Shown: piece by piece, positions 8,419-17,541 of the stretch
Numbering within the stretch: the stretch's first letter is position 1
How the letters are laid out: each line of letters begins with the position of its first letter
Source: Ravibacter sp964562455
GTDB taxonomy: Bacteria > Bacteroidota > Bacteroidia > Cytophagales > Spirosomataceae
Direction: 5' to 3'
NCBI GenBank assembly: GCA_964562455.1
Contig: CAZLTN010000001.1
Span: forward strand, 96,708-160,707
DNA: 64,000 bases
Translations under genes and position numbers: made by a program
The notes under the pieces: model-generated
The model's input: the letters and a program-made list of their open reading frames with translations, nothing else
Told to the model about the DNA's origin: nothing
The model's database searches: none

Positions 8419-9459
8419 ATGGATAAAAGACAGGTACATGAATTGCTGCGTCGCTACGTAAGGGGAGAATGCGACGATGATGAACAGCGGAAGATTCATC
8501 AATGGTACGACCGTTTACACAAAGGGGATGATATACGGCTATCGGATGAGGAGAAGATGTTGCTGGAGGATAAATTATGGAACAATATCCGGACTGACCT
8601 GCAGGCCGGGGAACATTTTCCGGAAAGAAAAAGCCGTAGGCAGACGCTTGCCTGGCTTTATACCGGAACGGCGGCAATGCTGCTCATAGGCGTGGGTTTG
8701 GCCTGGAATTCCTACCGGCCCGAAAAGCCGGAAGAACAGCGCAATACGGTTTCGATGGAACTGCCCGACCGGATACAAAAAATAAATGACGGCAACGAGC
8801 CCGTCAAAGTACTGCTCGGAGACGGCAGCCAGGTGACACTTTTACCCGGCAGCACTTTGGACTACCCGAGGCGGTTCCAGGCAGAGAAAAGAGAGGTTAT
8901 TCTCACTGGCGGCGCTTTTTTTGAAATCGCCCCTAATCCCGAACGCCCCTTCCTTGTTCACAACGGCAAGCTCGTCACGCAGGTATTGGGTACCAGCTTC
9001 TGGATCAGGACTCATCAGAAAAATAAATCATTGGAAGTGGAAGTCGTAAGCGGGAAGGTATCAGTATTTGAAAGCGGCGGCGAGAACAAAAACCCGGAGA
9101 ATACATTATTTAAAACTCAGAGCGGCGTAGTTCTTACACCCAATCAGCGGGTCACCTATTACCCGGAAAACGGCCATCTGCTGACCGGCGTGGTGGAGGT
9201 GCCGGTTGCTATTCAGGTACCTGCTTCTATCGAGATGATTTTCGATAATGACAAAATAAGAGACATAGCTCCCTTGCTGTTCAAAAAATTCGGAATAGAG
9301 ATCGTATTGTCCCACGAGGGGTTGGAGGAATGTACCTTTACCGGCGATATCAACGGGTTGGCGCTTTACGATGCGCTCGAACTGGTTTGTAAGTCTGTAG
9401 GAGCCCGATACGAAACAAAAGGTACTCGTATATTAATAAGCGGTATTGGCTGCGATTGA
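8419..9459 (+). CDS. FecR family anti-sigma factor
   Basis: Inner-membrane anti-sigma regulator of 346 residues. The cytoplasmic N-terminal part (MDKRQVHELLRRYVRGEC) would bind the sigma factor, one membrane helix spans about residues 80-100 (GTAAMLLIGVGLAW), and the periplasmic FecR domain follows (VLLGDGSQVTLLPGSTLDYP, ILTGGAFFEIAP). The C-terminal part (IAPLLFKKFGIEIVLS, then FTGDINGLALYDALELV) is a DUF4974-type domain, which resembles the STN fold. ATG 8419 fits the family N-terminus; longer in-frame starts use TTG. The 178-bp gap after the sigma gene is AT-rich and without an ORF. Confidence 0.93.
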   Translation: MDKRQVHELLRRYVRGECDDDEQRKIHQWYDRLHKGDDIRLSDEEKMLLEDKLWNNIRTDLQAGEHFPERKSRRQTLAWLYTGTAAMLLIGVGLAWNSYRPEKPEEQRNTVSMELPDRIQKINDGNEPVKVLLGDGSQVTLLPGSTLDYPRRFQAEKREVILTGGAFFEIAPNPERPFLVHNGKLVTQVLGTSFWIRTHQKNKSLEVEVVSGKVSVFESGGENKNPENTLFKTQSGVVLTPNQRVTYYPENGHLLTGVVEVPVAIQVPASIEMIFDNDKIRDIAPLLFKKFGIEIVLSHEGLEECTFTGDINGLALYDALELVCKSVGARYETKGTRILISGIGCD

Positions 9460-9660
9460 TAAAATCCGGTGAAAAACAACTAAAAAAGTCAAGCCTATGT
9501 AAATAAAAATACAGGAGATCGAGAAAAAAGCAGCGCCGGAAGGTCTCTCACCACCATCCCGGCGCCTCAAAAACTGCCGCGTTTGTCATTCATCCTTGCC
9601 CGGTGAATAAGCGGTAGTATTGGATCCTATTTTTTGGCAAAAACAGAAACATCTAAAATT

Positions 9661-12600
9661 ATGGAAAAAAAGAAAGCAAAAAGGTGCTCACACCTCTTCA
9701 TGCTGATGAAAATTTCACTGACACAGTTTATTATTCTCGTGATTTTCACCGTTACAGCGGTGGCTAGCGGGACATCCGCGCAGGAATTACTGGCCAGAAG
9801 CGTCACCCTCAATGTCGAAAGGACCGAGCTCAGGAATATCCTGACCTTACTCGAAAAACAGGCAGATATAAAATTTGCCTTCAGCCAGAAGACCATCAGG
9901 GCGCACCGGCGGGTATCGCTTAATGTAAGCGGTAAGTCTCTTTCGGAAACCCTCGACATGCTGCTAAATCCTCTGGAAATATCCTACCAGGTACTTTCCG
10001 GCAGGATATTGCTCACACCAAAGGCCGTCGAAGAGAAGCAGTCCTTCCTGGAAGGGCTGAGAGTGCCCGCGGGACGACCTGCAGTAGCTGCACGGGAAAT
10101 CCGCGGATCGGTATCGGATGAAACCGGGGACGGATTACCCGGTGTAAGCATTGTGGTAAAAGGGACCCAGCAGGGAACGGTCACGGATGCAAACGGGAGT
10201 TTTGTCCTGTCTGTCGCCGACGGCGAGGTAACACTGGTCTTCTCCTTTGTGGGGTACGTAAGCCAGGAAGTGTCGGTAACCAACCAATCTGTCATCAACA
10301 TCCGGATGGAATCCGACACCAAAGCCCTTGACGAGCTCGTGGTAGTCGGTTATGGTACAATGAAAAAAAGTGACCTTACCGGCTCAGTAGTAAGGGTAAA
10401 CATGCAGGAAAGACAGAACCAGGCCAATGTCAACATCATGCAGGCACTGACCGGCGCGGCTCCCGGGGTCAACATCGAAAACAGGGGTGGTGCCAGCGCT
10501 GAGCCTTCTTTCTCCATCCGCGGACAAAATTCCCTTTCGGCTTCCAACAGCCCGCTTATCGTAATCGATGATATCATATATAACGGATCGCTGGCCGACA
10601 TCAACGTCAATGACGTGGAAACGATCGACGTGTTGAAAGACGCAAGCGCGGTATCCGTGTACGGTTCACGGTCTGCCAATGGTGTGATTATTATCACCAC
10701 CAAAAGCGGGAAAACTGACAAGCCGGTTATATCCTTCAACACCTACCACGGCTTTCAGAAAATGACCAACAACCCGATGCGGGTCATGAACGGTGATGAA
10801 TTTGCTGTCCGTCTGGTAGACTACAATCACCAGAGCCAGGTCTACCAGTGGTATGCCACCAACCCGACCAGCGCTGAAGGCAGGCCGGTGAGACCCGATG
10901 TCACCAACCGGGAACTGGTCGCTTCCTACCTGCTTACCCAGGAAGAAAGGGACAACTACCTTGCCGGGAGAGAGATTGACTGGGTCGATGCTGTATTGAG
11001 GACGGCCCCGATCAAAAATTACGATCTGAACCTGTCGGGCAAAAATGGAAAAAAGCTGAACTACTTCCTTTCCGGCTCGTACACCGATGTGGACGGTATA
11101 CAAAAGAATGACCAGTTCAAACGCCTTACACTCAGGAGCAATATTGAAAGCAACGTCTACGACTGGCTGAAGCTTACCTTCAACTCCGCCTATGCCTATA
11201 CCGATGAATCAGGGATACCGGCTTCCCTGACCGACGCCCGCGTGGCAAGCCCGCTTGTCAACAACCACATCGGGCAACCTAACTACGACATTTTCCTGGG
11301 CAACGAGTTGTTCCAGCCATATCCGCTGGTTTACACTTACATAAACAACTCACACAAAACCAATCAGTTACAAATGACCGGAAGGGCAAAAATCAATGTA
11401 CCCTGGGTAGAAGGTCTCTCTTATGACCTGAATTTTTCCAACCGGTTTGCCTTCGAAAATAACAACTCTTATCACAATTACAATACACCGCAGGGAGTTT
11501 CACAAAGAGGGCTGGCTACTAAAAACCCAATCCAGAATAAAGACTGGATCCTGAATAACATCGTCACTTACCAGCGCTCGTTCGACAAGCATAACGTGAA
11601 CCTCACTTTGCTTTATACCCGGGAGGAAAGGTCGGCCAGCACCTCTACGCTGACTGCCCAGGGTTTCGACAACGAGGTTTTAGGGTACAATAATATGGGG
11701 CTCGCCACTATTGCCCGCGTAGCCAGCACGGCCTGGGATGAAAGCAGCATAGGGCTTATGGCTAGGCTGAACTACTCGTTCAATTCACGCTATATCCTGA
11801 CCGGTACCTTCCGCAGAGATGGTTATTCGGGTTTCGGAGCAAACAACAAATGGGCTAATTTCCCGTCCCTGTCGGCTGCCTGGGTATTTTCGGAAGAATC
11901 GCTCTTCAGCGGGGCCGGCAACTACTACGGCAAGCTGAGGCTTTCCTACGGCAAAAACGGCAACCAGGGGATAGGCCGGTATTCAAGCCTTTCGCGGATG
12001 GCCACTCGCTATTATGTCTATGGTGAGTCACCTGCCGTGGGGCTTTATCCTTCTACACTCGGCAACTCCGCCCTGAGCTGGGAAACGACAGAGTCTTTTA
12101 ACCTGGGTCTCGACTATGGCTTCCTCAACAACCGCATTACCGGTACATTGGACCTTTACAGCTCCAAAACCCGCGACGTACTGGTACAGCGCCAGCTTCC
12201 GCGGGCGGCGGGATATACCAGCGTATGGGCCAATATAGGAGGGATAGCCAACAAGGGTGTCGATTTTATGATCAACTCAAAAAACCTGACCGGGGAGCTG
12301 AAGTGGGAAACTGCATTTGTTTTCTCACTCAACCGGAGCAAAATTACCAAGCTGTATGGCAACGGAAATGATGCCGACCCGGGAAATGGCTGGTTTGTAG
12401 GAGAACCTATCTCCTCTCTATACGATTATAAAATGTCGGGCGGAGTATGGACTGAACAGGAATTATTCAACAAGCAGATCCCCTATGCCGGCTGGTACCC
12501 CGGGCAGTTCCGCTACGAAGACCTGAACGGCGACAATCAGATTACACCCGACAAAGACCGTACCGTAGTCGGCTACAGGGAGCCCAACTACCGTTTTGCA

Positions 12601-13080
12601 ATTACCAACACGCTCTCCTACAGAGGATTCTCACTGAGTGTCATGTTCAATTCGATACAGGGCGGCAACGGCTACTTCCTGGGTGAAAACGCGGAAAACA
12701 TCAACCCCCGCTATTACATGCCTCAAAGGATGAACAACTCGCTGATCAACGCTTACTGGAGGCCGGATGCCCCTACCCAGAATACGACCGGGATCTACAA
12801 CAATCCTCCGCGCCAGAGCGGTATCTACCAGAGCCGCAGCTTTGTAAGGCTGCAGGATGTATCGCTGAGCTACTCTCTTGGTGCTTCGGCACTGAAAGCA
12901 GTGGGCCTTGCGAACTGCACCTTCTATGTATCGGCCAAAAACCCGTACGTATGGACCAAATGGCAGGGCTGGGATCCGGAAGTATACGGCTGGAACACAA
13001 CAGGACAGGCGGTGAACAATGTCGTCACAGATACTCCCCTGATGAGAAACTTCGTCGGTGGCGTTCGTTTTAGTTTTTAG
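9661..13080 (+). CDS. SusC/RagA TonB-dependent receptor with STN signalling domain
   Basis: Outer-membrane active importer, 1139 residues, that takes up oligomers together with its SusD partner using TonB energy. After a signal sequence (residues about 1-40) comes an STN domain (about 45-110, VTLNVERTELRNILTLLEKQ), which contacts FecR in such systems, then a carboxypeptidase-regulatory-like domain (IRGSVSDETGDGLPGVSIVV), the SusC signature LDELVVVGYGTMKKSDLTGS and the plug (SLSASNSPLIVIDDI). The remaining two thirds form the barrel, ending in the aromatic RFSF typical of outer-membrane proteins. ATG 9661 is preferred to a TTG nine codons upstream. The 200-bp gap after FecR has no clear promoter match. 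Confidence 0.95.
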   Translation: MEKKKAKRCSHLFMLMKISLTQFIILVIFTVTAVASGTSAQELLARSVTLNVERTELRNILTLLEKQADIKFAFSQKTIRAHRRVSLNVSGKSLSETLDMLLNPLEISYQVLSGRILLTPKAVEEKQSFLEGLRVPAGRPAVAAREIRGSVSDETGDGLPGVSIVVKGTQQGTVTDANGSFVLSVADGEVTLVFSFVGYVSQEVSVTNQSVINIRMESDTKALDELVVVGYGTMKKSDLTGSVVRVNMQERQNQANVNIMQALTGAAPGVNIENRGGASAEPSFSIRGQNSLSASNSPLIVIDDIIYNGSLADINVNDVETIDVLKDASAVSVYGSRSANGVIIITTKSGKTDKPVISFNTYHGFQKMTNNPMRVMNGDEFAVRLVDYNHQSQVYQWYATNPTSAEGRPVRPDVTNRELVASYLLTQEERDNYLAGREIDWVDAVLRTAPIKNYDLNLSGKNGKKLNYFLSGSYTDVDGIQKNDQFKRLTLRSNIESNVYDWLKLTFNSAYAYTDESGIPASLTDARVASPLVNNHIGQPNYDIFLGNELFQPYPLVYTYINNSHKTNQLQMTGRAKINVPWVEGLSYDLNFSNRFAFENNNSYHNYNTPQGVSQRGLATKNPIQNKDWILNNIVTYQRSFDKHNVNLTLLYTREERSASTSTLTAQGFDNEVLGYNNMGLATIARVASTAWDESSIGLMARLNYSFNSRYILTGTFRRDGYSGFGANNKWANFPSLSAAWVFSEESLFSGAGNYYGKLRLSYGKNGNQGIGRYSSLSRMATRYYVYGESPAVGLYPSTLGNSALSWETTESFNLGLDYGFLNNRITGTLDLYSSKTRDVLVQRQLPRAAGYTSVWANIGGIANKGVDFMINSKNLTGELKWETAFVFSLNRSKITKLYGNGNDADPGNGWFVGEPISSLYDYKMSGGVWTEQELFNKQIPYAGWYPGQFRYEDLNGDNQITPDKDRTVVGYREPNYRFAITNTLSYRGFSLSVMFNSIQGGNGYFLGENAENINPRYYMPQRMNNSLINAYWRPDAPTQNTTGIYNNPPRQSGIYQSRSFVRLQDVSLSYSLGASALKAVGLANCTFYVSAKNPYVWTKWQGWDPEVYGWNTTGQAVNNVVTDTPLMRNFVGGVRFSF

Positions 13081-13108
13081 GCTTGATAATTACAGAATGA
13101 TGATACTT

Positions 13109-14824
13109 ATGAAATACAAGGAAATTTCCGTCAAAAAAATAGCCGCAGGCCTGGCGATGTGCTCGGTATTGGGCCTTTCTGCCTGCAATGATTCCATCCT
13201 GACAGAAACTCCCAGGGACTTTCTGTCACCGGATAACGCATACCTGACCGAACAAGGGGCACTACAGGGCATTACCGCGCTTCACGACAGGGTCAGGGCA
13301 GCCTACTACTCTTTCGGAGAGTTCGGTACCATGAACTGGCAGTCGCATGGCAGCGACCTGGGCTACGTAGGCGAAAATCCCGACAGGCAGGTGGCGTACC
13401 TCAACAGCTACGAGGATGCTACGCCCATTGCCAGGTATGTAGTGGATACATGGAATACGGGCTTCCAGATTATCCAGTGGGCCAATGTCCTGATCGAGAA
13501 AGTCGGGCTGGCCGATCCCGGCGTTTTTAAGGGTGGAGAAGCAGGGAAAAATCTCTATATCGCCGAAGCACGGTTCTTCAGGGCATTTGCCTACAGGTAC
13601 CTGGTTTCCTCCTACGGCGACATCCCATTGCTGAAAAGCCCGGTAAGCTCGGCAAGGGCCGATTTTACAAGAGATCCTGTCGTTTCTATCCACGAGCTTA
13701 TGGCAGAGGACTTTAAATTCGCATCTGAGCACCTTCCCGACCGTGGAAAAGAAGCTGCGCCTGGCAGGATCACCAAAGGACCTGCACTTCACTACCTGGG
13801 AGAAGTATACCTGGAGCTGAAGAAGCCTGAGCTGGCAGTGGAAGCACTGACCAAAGTGGTCGATAATTCCGGCTATGACCTGATGACACAGCGTTTCGGC
13901 ACGCGTCTGAACAATGACATCTTCGGCTCCGGTGATCCGTATTACGATTTATTCGGCTACCGCAATCATAACCTTCCTGAAAATAAGGAAGCGATGTGGG
14001 TAATCCAATGCGAGCCTGATATACAGGGAGGAGGAAAAGTCGCGACGGCCTATATCTTCGGCCCCCGGTACTTCGACATCGGTCTTACCCCGGATGGCAA
14101 GCAGGCTTATCTCGGGACGATTTATAACGGTGTTCACACCGGGTATTCCGATATACTGAGCCGCGGAACCGCAAACGTAAGAGGTACCAACCTGGTCTAT
14201 TATTACATCTGGAAGGATAACTGGAACATCGATATGCGCAATGCGAAGCACAACATTATCCGCGACTTCTACTACGATAACCCGGCTTCTGCCTATCACA
14301 ACAAGAAAATCGACTTCAGTCTCTACAATCCTGCCAGGCCCAACCTGATGCTGGATACTACTAAAAACCTTTTCCCGGTTCATACCAAATTCCTTGATCC
14401 GCAGAATTACTTCCTGGAACCCAACCGGGCAGGCGGCGGCGCGACCCATAAGGATTTCTATGCGCTACGCTTTGCCGAGTCCCTGCTGCTTCGTGCAGAG
14501 GCCTACCTGGGTACCAACCAGAAGGACCTGGCGCTAAAGGATGTGAACCGCGTAAGGGCCAGGTCTAAAGCCACTCCCGCTACTGTCGACCAGCTCAATA
14601 TCGACTATGTCCTCGACGAGCGCGTCAGGGAATTATATGGTGAGGAATGGCGCCTCGTCACGCTGCGCCGTGTAGGCAAGCTGCTGGAAAGGACGCTCAA
14701 ATACAACGATAACCCGATGATACCGGGTGCCAGAATGAAGCCCCACAACGTGCTCTGGCCGATTCCACAGGCCCAGATCGACCTGAATATTGACGCGCCG
14801 TTCGCGCAGAACCCTAATTATTGA
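13109..14824 (+). CDS. SusD/RagB outer-membrane nutrient-binding lipoprotein
   Basis: Surface lipoprotein that caps the SusC barrel and binds ligand. The signal peptide ends in the lipobox GLSAC (MKYKEISVKKIAAGLAMC...). The TPR-like N-terminal region includes FRAFAYRYLVSSYGDIPLL, the SusD hallmark, and the C-terminal segment has LDERVRELYGEEWRLVTLRR near residue 520, also typical. In-frame ATGs at 13097 and 13100 are alternatives to 13109. It starts 28 bp after the SusC stop and is followed by a terminator, so it ends the sigma-FecR-SusC-SusD operon. Confidence 0.94.
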   Translation: MKYKEISVKKIAAGLAMCSVLGLSACNDSILTETPRDFLSPDNAYLTEQGALQGITALHDRVRAAYYSFGEFGTMNWQSHGSDLGYVGENPDRQVAYLNSYEDATPIARYVVDTWNTGFQIIQWANVLIEKVGLADPGVFKGGEAGKNLYIAEARFFRAFAYRYLVSSYGDIPLLKSPVSSARADFTRDPVVSIHELMAEDFKFASEHLPDRGKEAAPGRITKGPALHYLGEVYLELKKPELAVEALTKVVDNSGYDLMTQRFGTRLNNDIFGSGDPYYDLFGYRNHNLPENKEAMWVIQCEPDIQGGGKVATAYIFGPRYFDIGLTPDGKQAYLGTIYNGVHTGYSDILSRGTANVRGTNLVYYYIWKDNWNIDMRNAKHNIIRDFYYDNPASAYHNKKIDFSLYNPARPNLMLDTTKNLFPVHTKFLDPQNYFLEPNRAGGGATHKDFYALRFAESLLLRAEAYLGTNQKDLALKDVNRVRARSKATPATVDQLNIDYVLDERVRELYGEEWRLVTLRRVGKLLERTLKYNDNPMIPGARMKPHNVLWPIPQAQIDLNIDAPFAQNPNY

Positions 14825-14890
14825 GAAACCGGGGCTGTCTTTTAAAAAGTCCTCGCTAGTTAGAAATATTAGAGACAGCTCCTTCGGAAG

Positions 14891-14936
14891 GCCCGGATAC
14901 AACTCTTTGCGGAGGAAGATCCGGGGCTTTTTCTTT
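14891..14936 (+). terminator. Rho-independent terminator after SusD
   Basis: gcccggat (14891-14898) pairs with atccggggc (14919-14927) with one bulged base, followed by tttttctttt. It separates the SusCD operon from the hydrolase cluster. The rest of the 227-bp gap shows no convincing promoter or RNA gene. Confidence 0.7.
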
Positions 14937-15051
14937 TCAGCCCTATCCCCGATGTAAGGCCCCGGGACGCACATGGGTATATCTGCCATATTAGTATGCT
15001 TATTGAATAAAGTTGCCCTTAAGTCATCACTCCTAACTCTTAGTCGTTTTC

Positions 15052-16413
15052 ATGAAATTCAGACAATTAAATACGCTGATGATCGGTCTGCTGACCGTCT
15101 TCATCAGCTCCTGCCGGACCGGCCCCGGCCTGGAAGTCGCCTATTTCCAGGCCGACGTAACACCCCCGATCGGGAGCCCTGTGGCCTATGCGCCTACACG
15201 GTCCGTGACCGACTCCCTGAGTGCCCGCGGCGTAGTACTCGTTCCCCGCGGACAGCAGCCCGTCGTGCTCTGTTCCGTCGACTGGATCGCCGTTTCTAAC
15301 GAATCGATGGACCTCTTCAGGTCTTACCTGGCGAAAGCGGCAAAGACAACTCCGGACCGGGTCAGCATCCATACGGTCCATCAGCATGACACGCCCTGGT
15401 GCGATGCCACTTCCGAAAAGATACTTGCCGCCCACGGGCTGGGAGGCAGGCAGTTCGACCTTGCCTTCCTCGACGACTGTATGAAACGGACGGCCGATGC
15501 CGTTGCTTCGGCCGTTTCGGACCTCAGGCCGGTCAAAGCTATCGGTTTCGGGGAAGCGAAAGTCGAAAAGGTGGCCTCCAACCGAAGGATACTCGGAGAG
15601 GACGGCAAGGTCAGGATCGTCAGGTTCAGCAGCGCCAGGGACAGCGCCGCCATCAATGCGCCGGAAGGCGTAATAGATCCTTTCCTGAAAAGCGTTACAT
15701 TCCGGGATGATAACGACAAAGCCATTGCAACCCTCAACTACTATGCCACGCACCCGCAGAGCTACTATGGAAAGGGCGATGTAAATCCCGAATTCATCGG
15801 GCTGGCGCGCAATGCCGTCCATCAGAAAACCGGGGTCCCCCAGGTTTTCTTTATCGGCGCTGCCGGCAACATCGCTGCCGGGAAATACAATAACGGTAGC
15901 CCTGAAATGCGGCCGGTCCTGAAAGAAAGGATTATGAATGCAATGGAAGAGGCCTTTGCCAATGCCACTCCAGCCGAAGTCCCCGAAGAAATCGGGTGGA
16001 GATCTGAGCCGCTTTCACTTCCTTTCGGCAACCACCTTCAGGCCGATACGCTACGGCTTATCGTAGCCGACACTTCCAACAGCTATGTTGACCGTTTTGC
16101 CGCAGTCCGGCAGCTTGCGTGGCTGGAACAAAACAAAAATGGGTCTCCACTGGTCGTTACATCGCTTCAATTGGGCAATACCTGGCTGCTTCATTTGCCC
16201 GGGGAGCCGTTTGTCGAATACCAGCTCGCTGCCCAAAAGCTGAAGCCCGGCGGGCATGTCTGTACGGCCGCATACGGCGATGACGGTATCCTGTATATCG
16301 GCACGGAAATTTCGTACGGCCAGGGCGGCTATGAAGTAGAGAAGCGGGTAAACATGACTACTCCGGAAGCAGAATCCATTATGATGACGACCATTCAAAA
16401 AGCATTGCAATGA
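15052..16413 (+). CDS. Neutral ceramidase-like lipoprotein, copy 1
   Basis: Lipoprotein of 453 residues (MKFRQLNTLMIGLLTVFISSC, lipid on Cys21) that resembles the neutral/alkaline non-lysosomal ceramidase N-terminal domain family. Supporting segments are VAYFQADVTPPIGSPVAY, a metal-binding-like HQH at residues 110-112 (VHQHDTPWCD, where ceramidases have THTHSGPGG), NYYATHPQSYYGKGDV and FFIGAAGNIAAGKYN. It would be a zinc amidase acting on an N-acyl or related amide, but the spacing differs from true ceramidases and the substrate is unknown. A close paralogue lies at 17542. It opens the 15-32 kb plus-strand array. Confidence 0.7.
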   Translation: MKFRQLNTLMIGLLTVFISSCRTGPGLEVAYFQADVTPPIGSPVAYAPTRSVTDSLSARGVVLVPRGQQPVVLCSVDWIAVSNESMDLFRSYLAKAAKTTPDRVSIHTVHQHDTPWCDATSEKILAAHGLGGRQFDLAFLDDCMKRTADAVASAVSDLRPVKAIGFGEAKVEKVASNRRILGEDGKVRIVRFSSARDSAAINAPEGVIDPFLKSVTFRDDNDKAIATLNYYATHPQSYYGKGDVNPEFIGLARNAVHQKTGVPQVFFIGAAGNIAAGKYNNGSPEMRPVLKERIMNAMEEAFANATPAEVPEEIGWRSEPLSLPFGNHLQADTLRLIVADTSNSYVDRFAAVRQLAWLEQNKNGSPLVVTSLQLGNTWLLHLPGEPFVEYQLAAQKLKPGGHVCTAAYGDDGILYIGTEISYGQGGYEVEKRVNMTTPEAESIMMTTIQKALQ

Positions 16414-16584
16414 AACTGGTTTGAAGCGAAGGTGGAGCGATCCGGATCAGACACCCGGATCGTGCCCCGGGAGCCTGTCACACTTCGGCAAGGACCAAAC
16501 GGCCGGCTGAAACTGGATAGTTTTCCTTTCTCCGAGTTTGCCGGTCAGTACACGGTAGAATCAGATCAGTTGATCGTCAGGTAA
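16414..16584 (+). other. Open coding-like remnant in frame after the TGA of the ceramidase-like gene
   Basis: Directly after the TGA at 16411-16413 the same frame stays open for 56 codons to TAA 16582. The translation begins NWFEAKVERSGSDTRIVPRE and ends FAGQYTVESDQLIVR. It has no start codon of its own. The paralogue at 17542 ends at the place where this gene meets TGA, so the stretch is not the missing C-terminus of that family. It looks like the tail of another, deleted gene, or a readthrough extension. Not recognised. The rest of the gap to 16645 shows nothing. Confidence 0.35.
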
Positions 16585-16644
16585 AAAAGCTAATTTCCGT
16601 GGAGTTCCAACCGTCAGGTTTCAATCAAAACAATGCATCATTAA

Positions 16645-17439
16645 ATGAAAATCAACTTACTTTCCATTAAAGGCCTGCTATGCCTGGTCGCAACCCTTAA
16701 TTTGCTTTCCGGTCCGGCTGTATGGAGCCAGACGCGCACCAGGATTCCTCATGTCGTATTCCTGATTTCTGACGACCCGATAAACTACAGCGCAGAGCTC
16801 ACCATACCGCCGTTTGCAGACAGTTTGCAGAAGTCAGGCTTATTCAAGACCACAGTGCTGAAAGGACATGGTCGGCATGAAAGCTACAGATTCGAAGGGT
16901 TGGAAGTCATTGCAAAGGCTGACGTACTGGTTATTTTCTTTCGACGCACGGCGCTATCTCATCAGCAGATGGACCAGATTAAATCCTATATCAGATCCGG
17001 AAGATCCGTGGTCGGGATAAGGTCCGCCGATCATGGGTTTTCAATAAGGGGAAAGCTGGCTGTAGAGGGACATGAAGGCTGGTGGGGCTTTGTCCCTGAT
17101 ATACTCGGGCACGAATATAAGGGCCATGACTCCGATGATCTGGGAACCGTAATCACCTTGAACTCTTCAAACGCCGCGCACCCTATATTGCAGGAAATTT
17201 CCTTAACCAAAGAGTGGAAGAGCCAGGGGGGCACCTATCGGGTAAGCCCTCTGATCGATCCGGAATCTGTCGTACTTTTAGAAGGGACCAACCCTGATAT
17301 AAAGGAGCCTGTAGCCTGGACAAGGACAAATGACTACGGAGGAAAAGTTTTTTACACCTCGTTAGGCCATCCGACCGATTTCGCTGAGCCGCGGTTCAGG
17401 TTGTTATTTGCAAACGCCCTGAAATGGGCCGGGAATTAA
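16645..17439 (+). CDS. ThuA-like domain protein, copy 1
   Basis: Exported 264-residue protein of the ThuA (trehalose utilisation, PF06283-like) class I glutamine-amidotransferase-like fold, with a signal peptide ending at VWSQ. Core segments are HVVFLISDDPINYSAELTIP, ADVLVIFFRRTALS, VVGIRSADHGFSIRG, GWWGFVPDILGHEYKGH and NDYGGKVFYTSLGHP. ThuA proteins are linked to oxidised (3-keto) sugar metabolism, but few have a proven reaction. Copies 2 and 3 (18985, 24129) share the same blocks; copy 3 is closest. At the family's CRR position this copy reads FRR, so a cysteine is lost here. Confidence 0.82.
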   Translation: MKINLLSIKGLLCLVATLNLLSGPAVWSQTRTRIPHVVFLISDDPINYSAELTIPPFADSLQKSGLFKTTVLKGHGRHESYRFEGLEVIAKADVLVIFFRRTALSHQQMDQIKSYIRSGRSVVGIRSADHGFSIRGKLAVEGHEGWWGFVPDILGHEYKGHDSDDLGTVITLNSSNAAHPILQEISLTKEWKSQGGTYRVSPLIDPESVVLLEGTNPDIKEPVAWTRTNDYGGKVFYTSLGHPTDFAEPRFRLLFANALKWAGN

Positions 17440-17541
17440 GTAATGCACAAAAACTGAAGGTACCGCTCGTTGGATAGGTATATCGGCGGTATAAGTGTGC
17501 TTATTTATAACATCATGACTCCTAACCCGAAAACCTTTTTT

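Noticed and set aside
15399..15822. Arg-rich overlapping frames within the ceramidase-like gene
   Set aside because: Biased composition typical of shifted frames in a GC-rich third-position gene.
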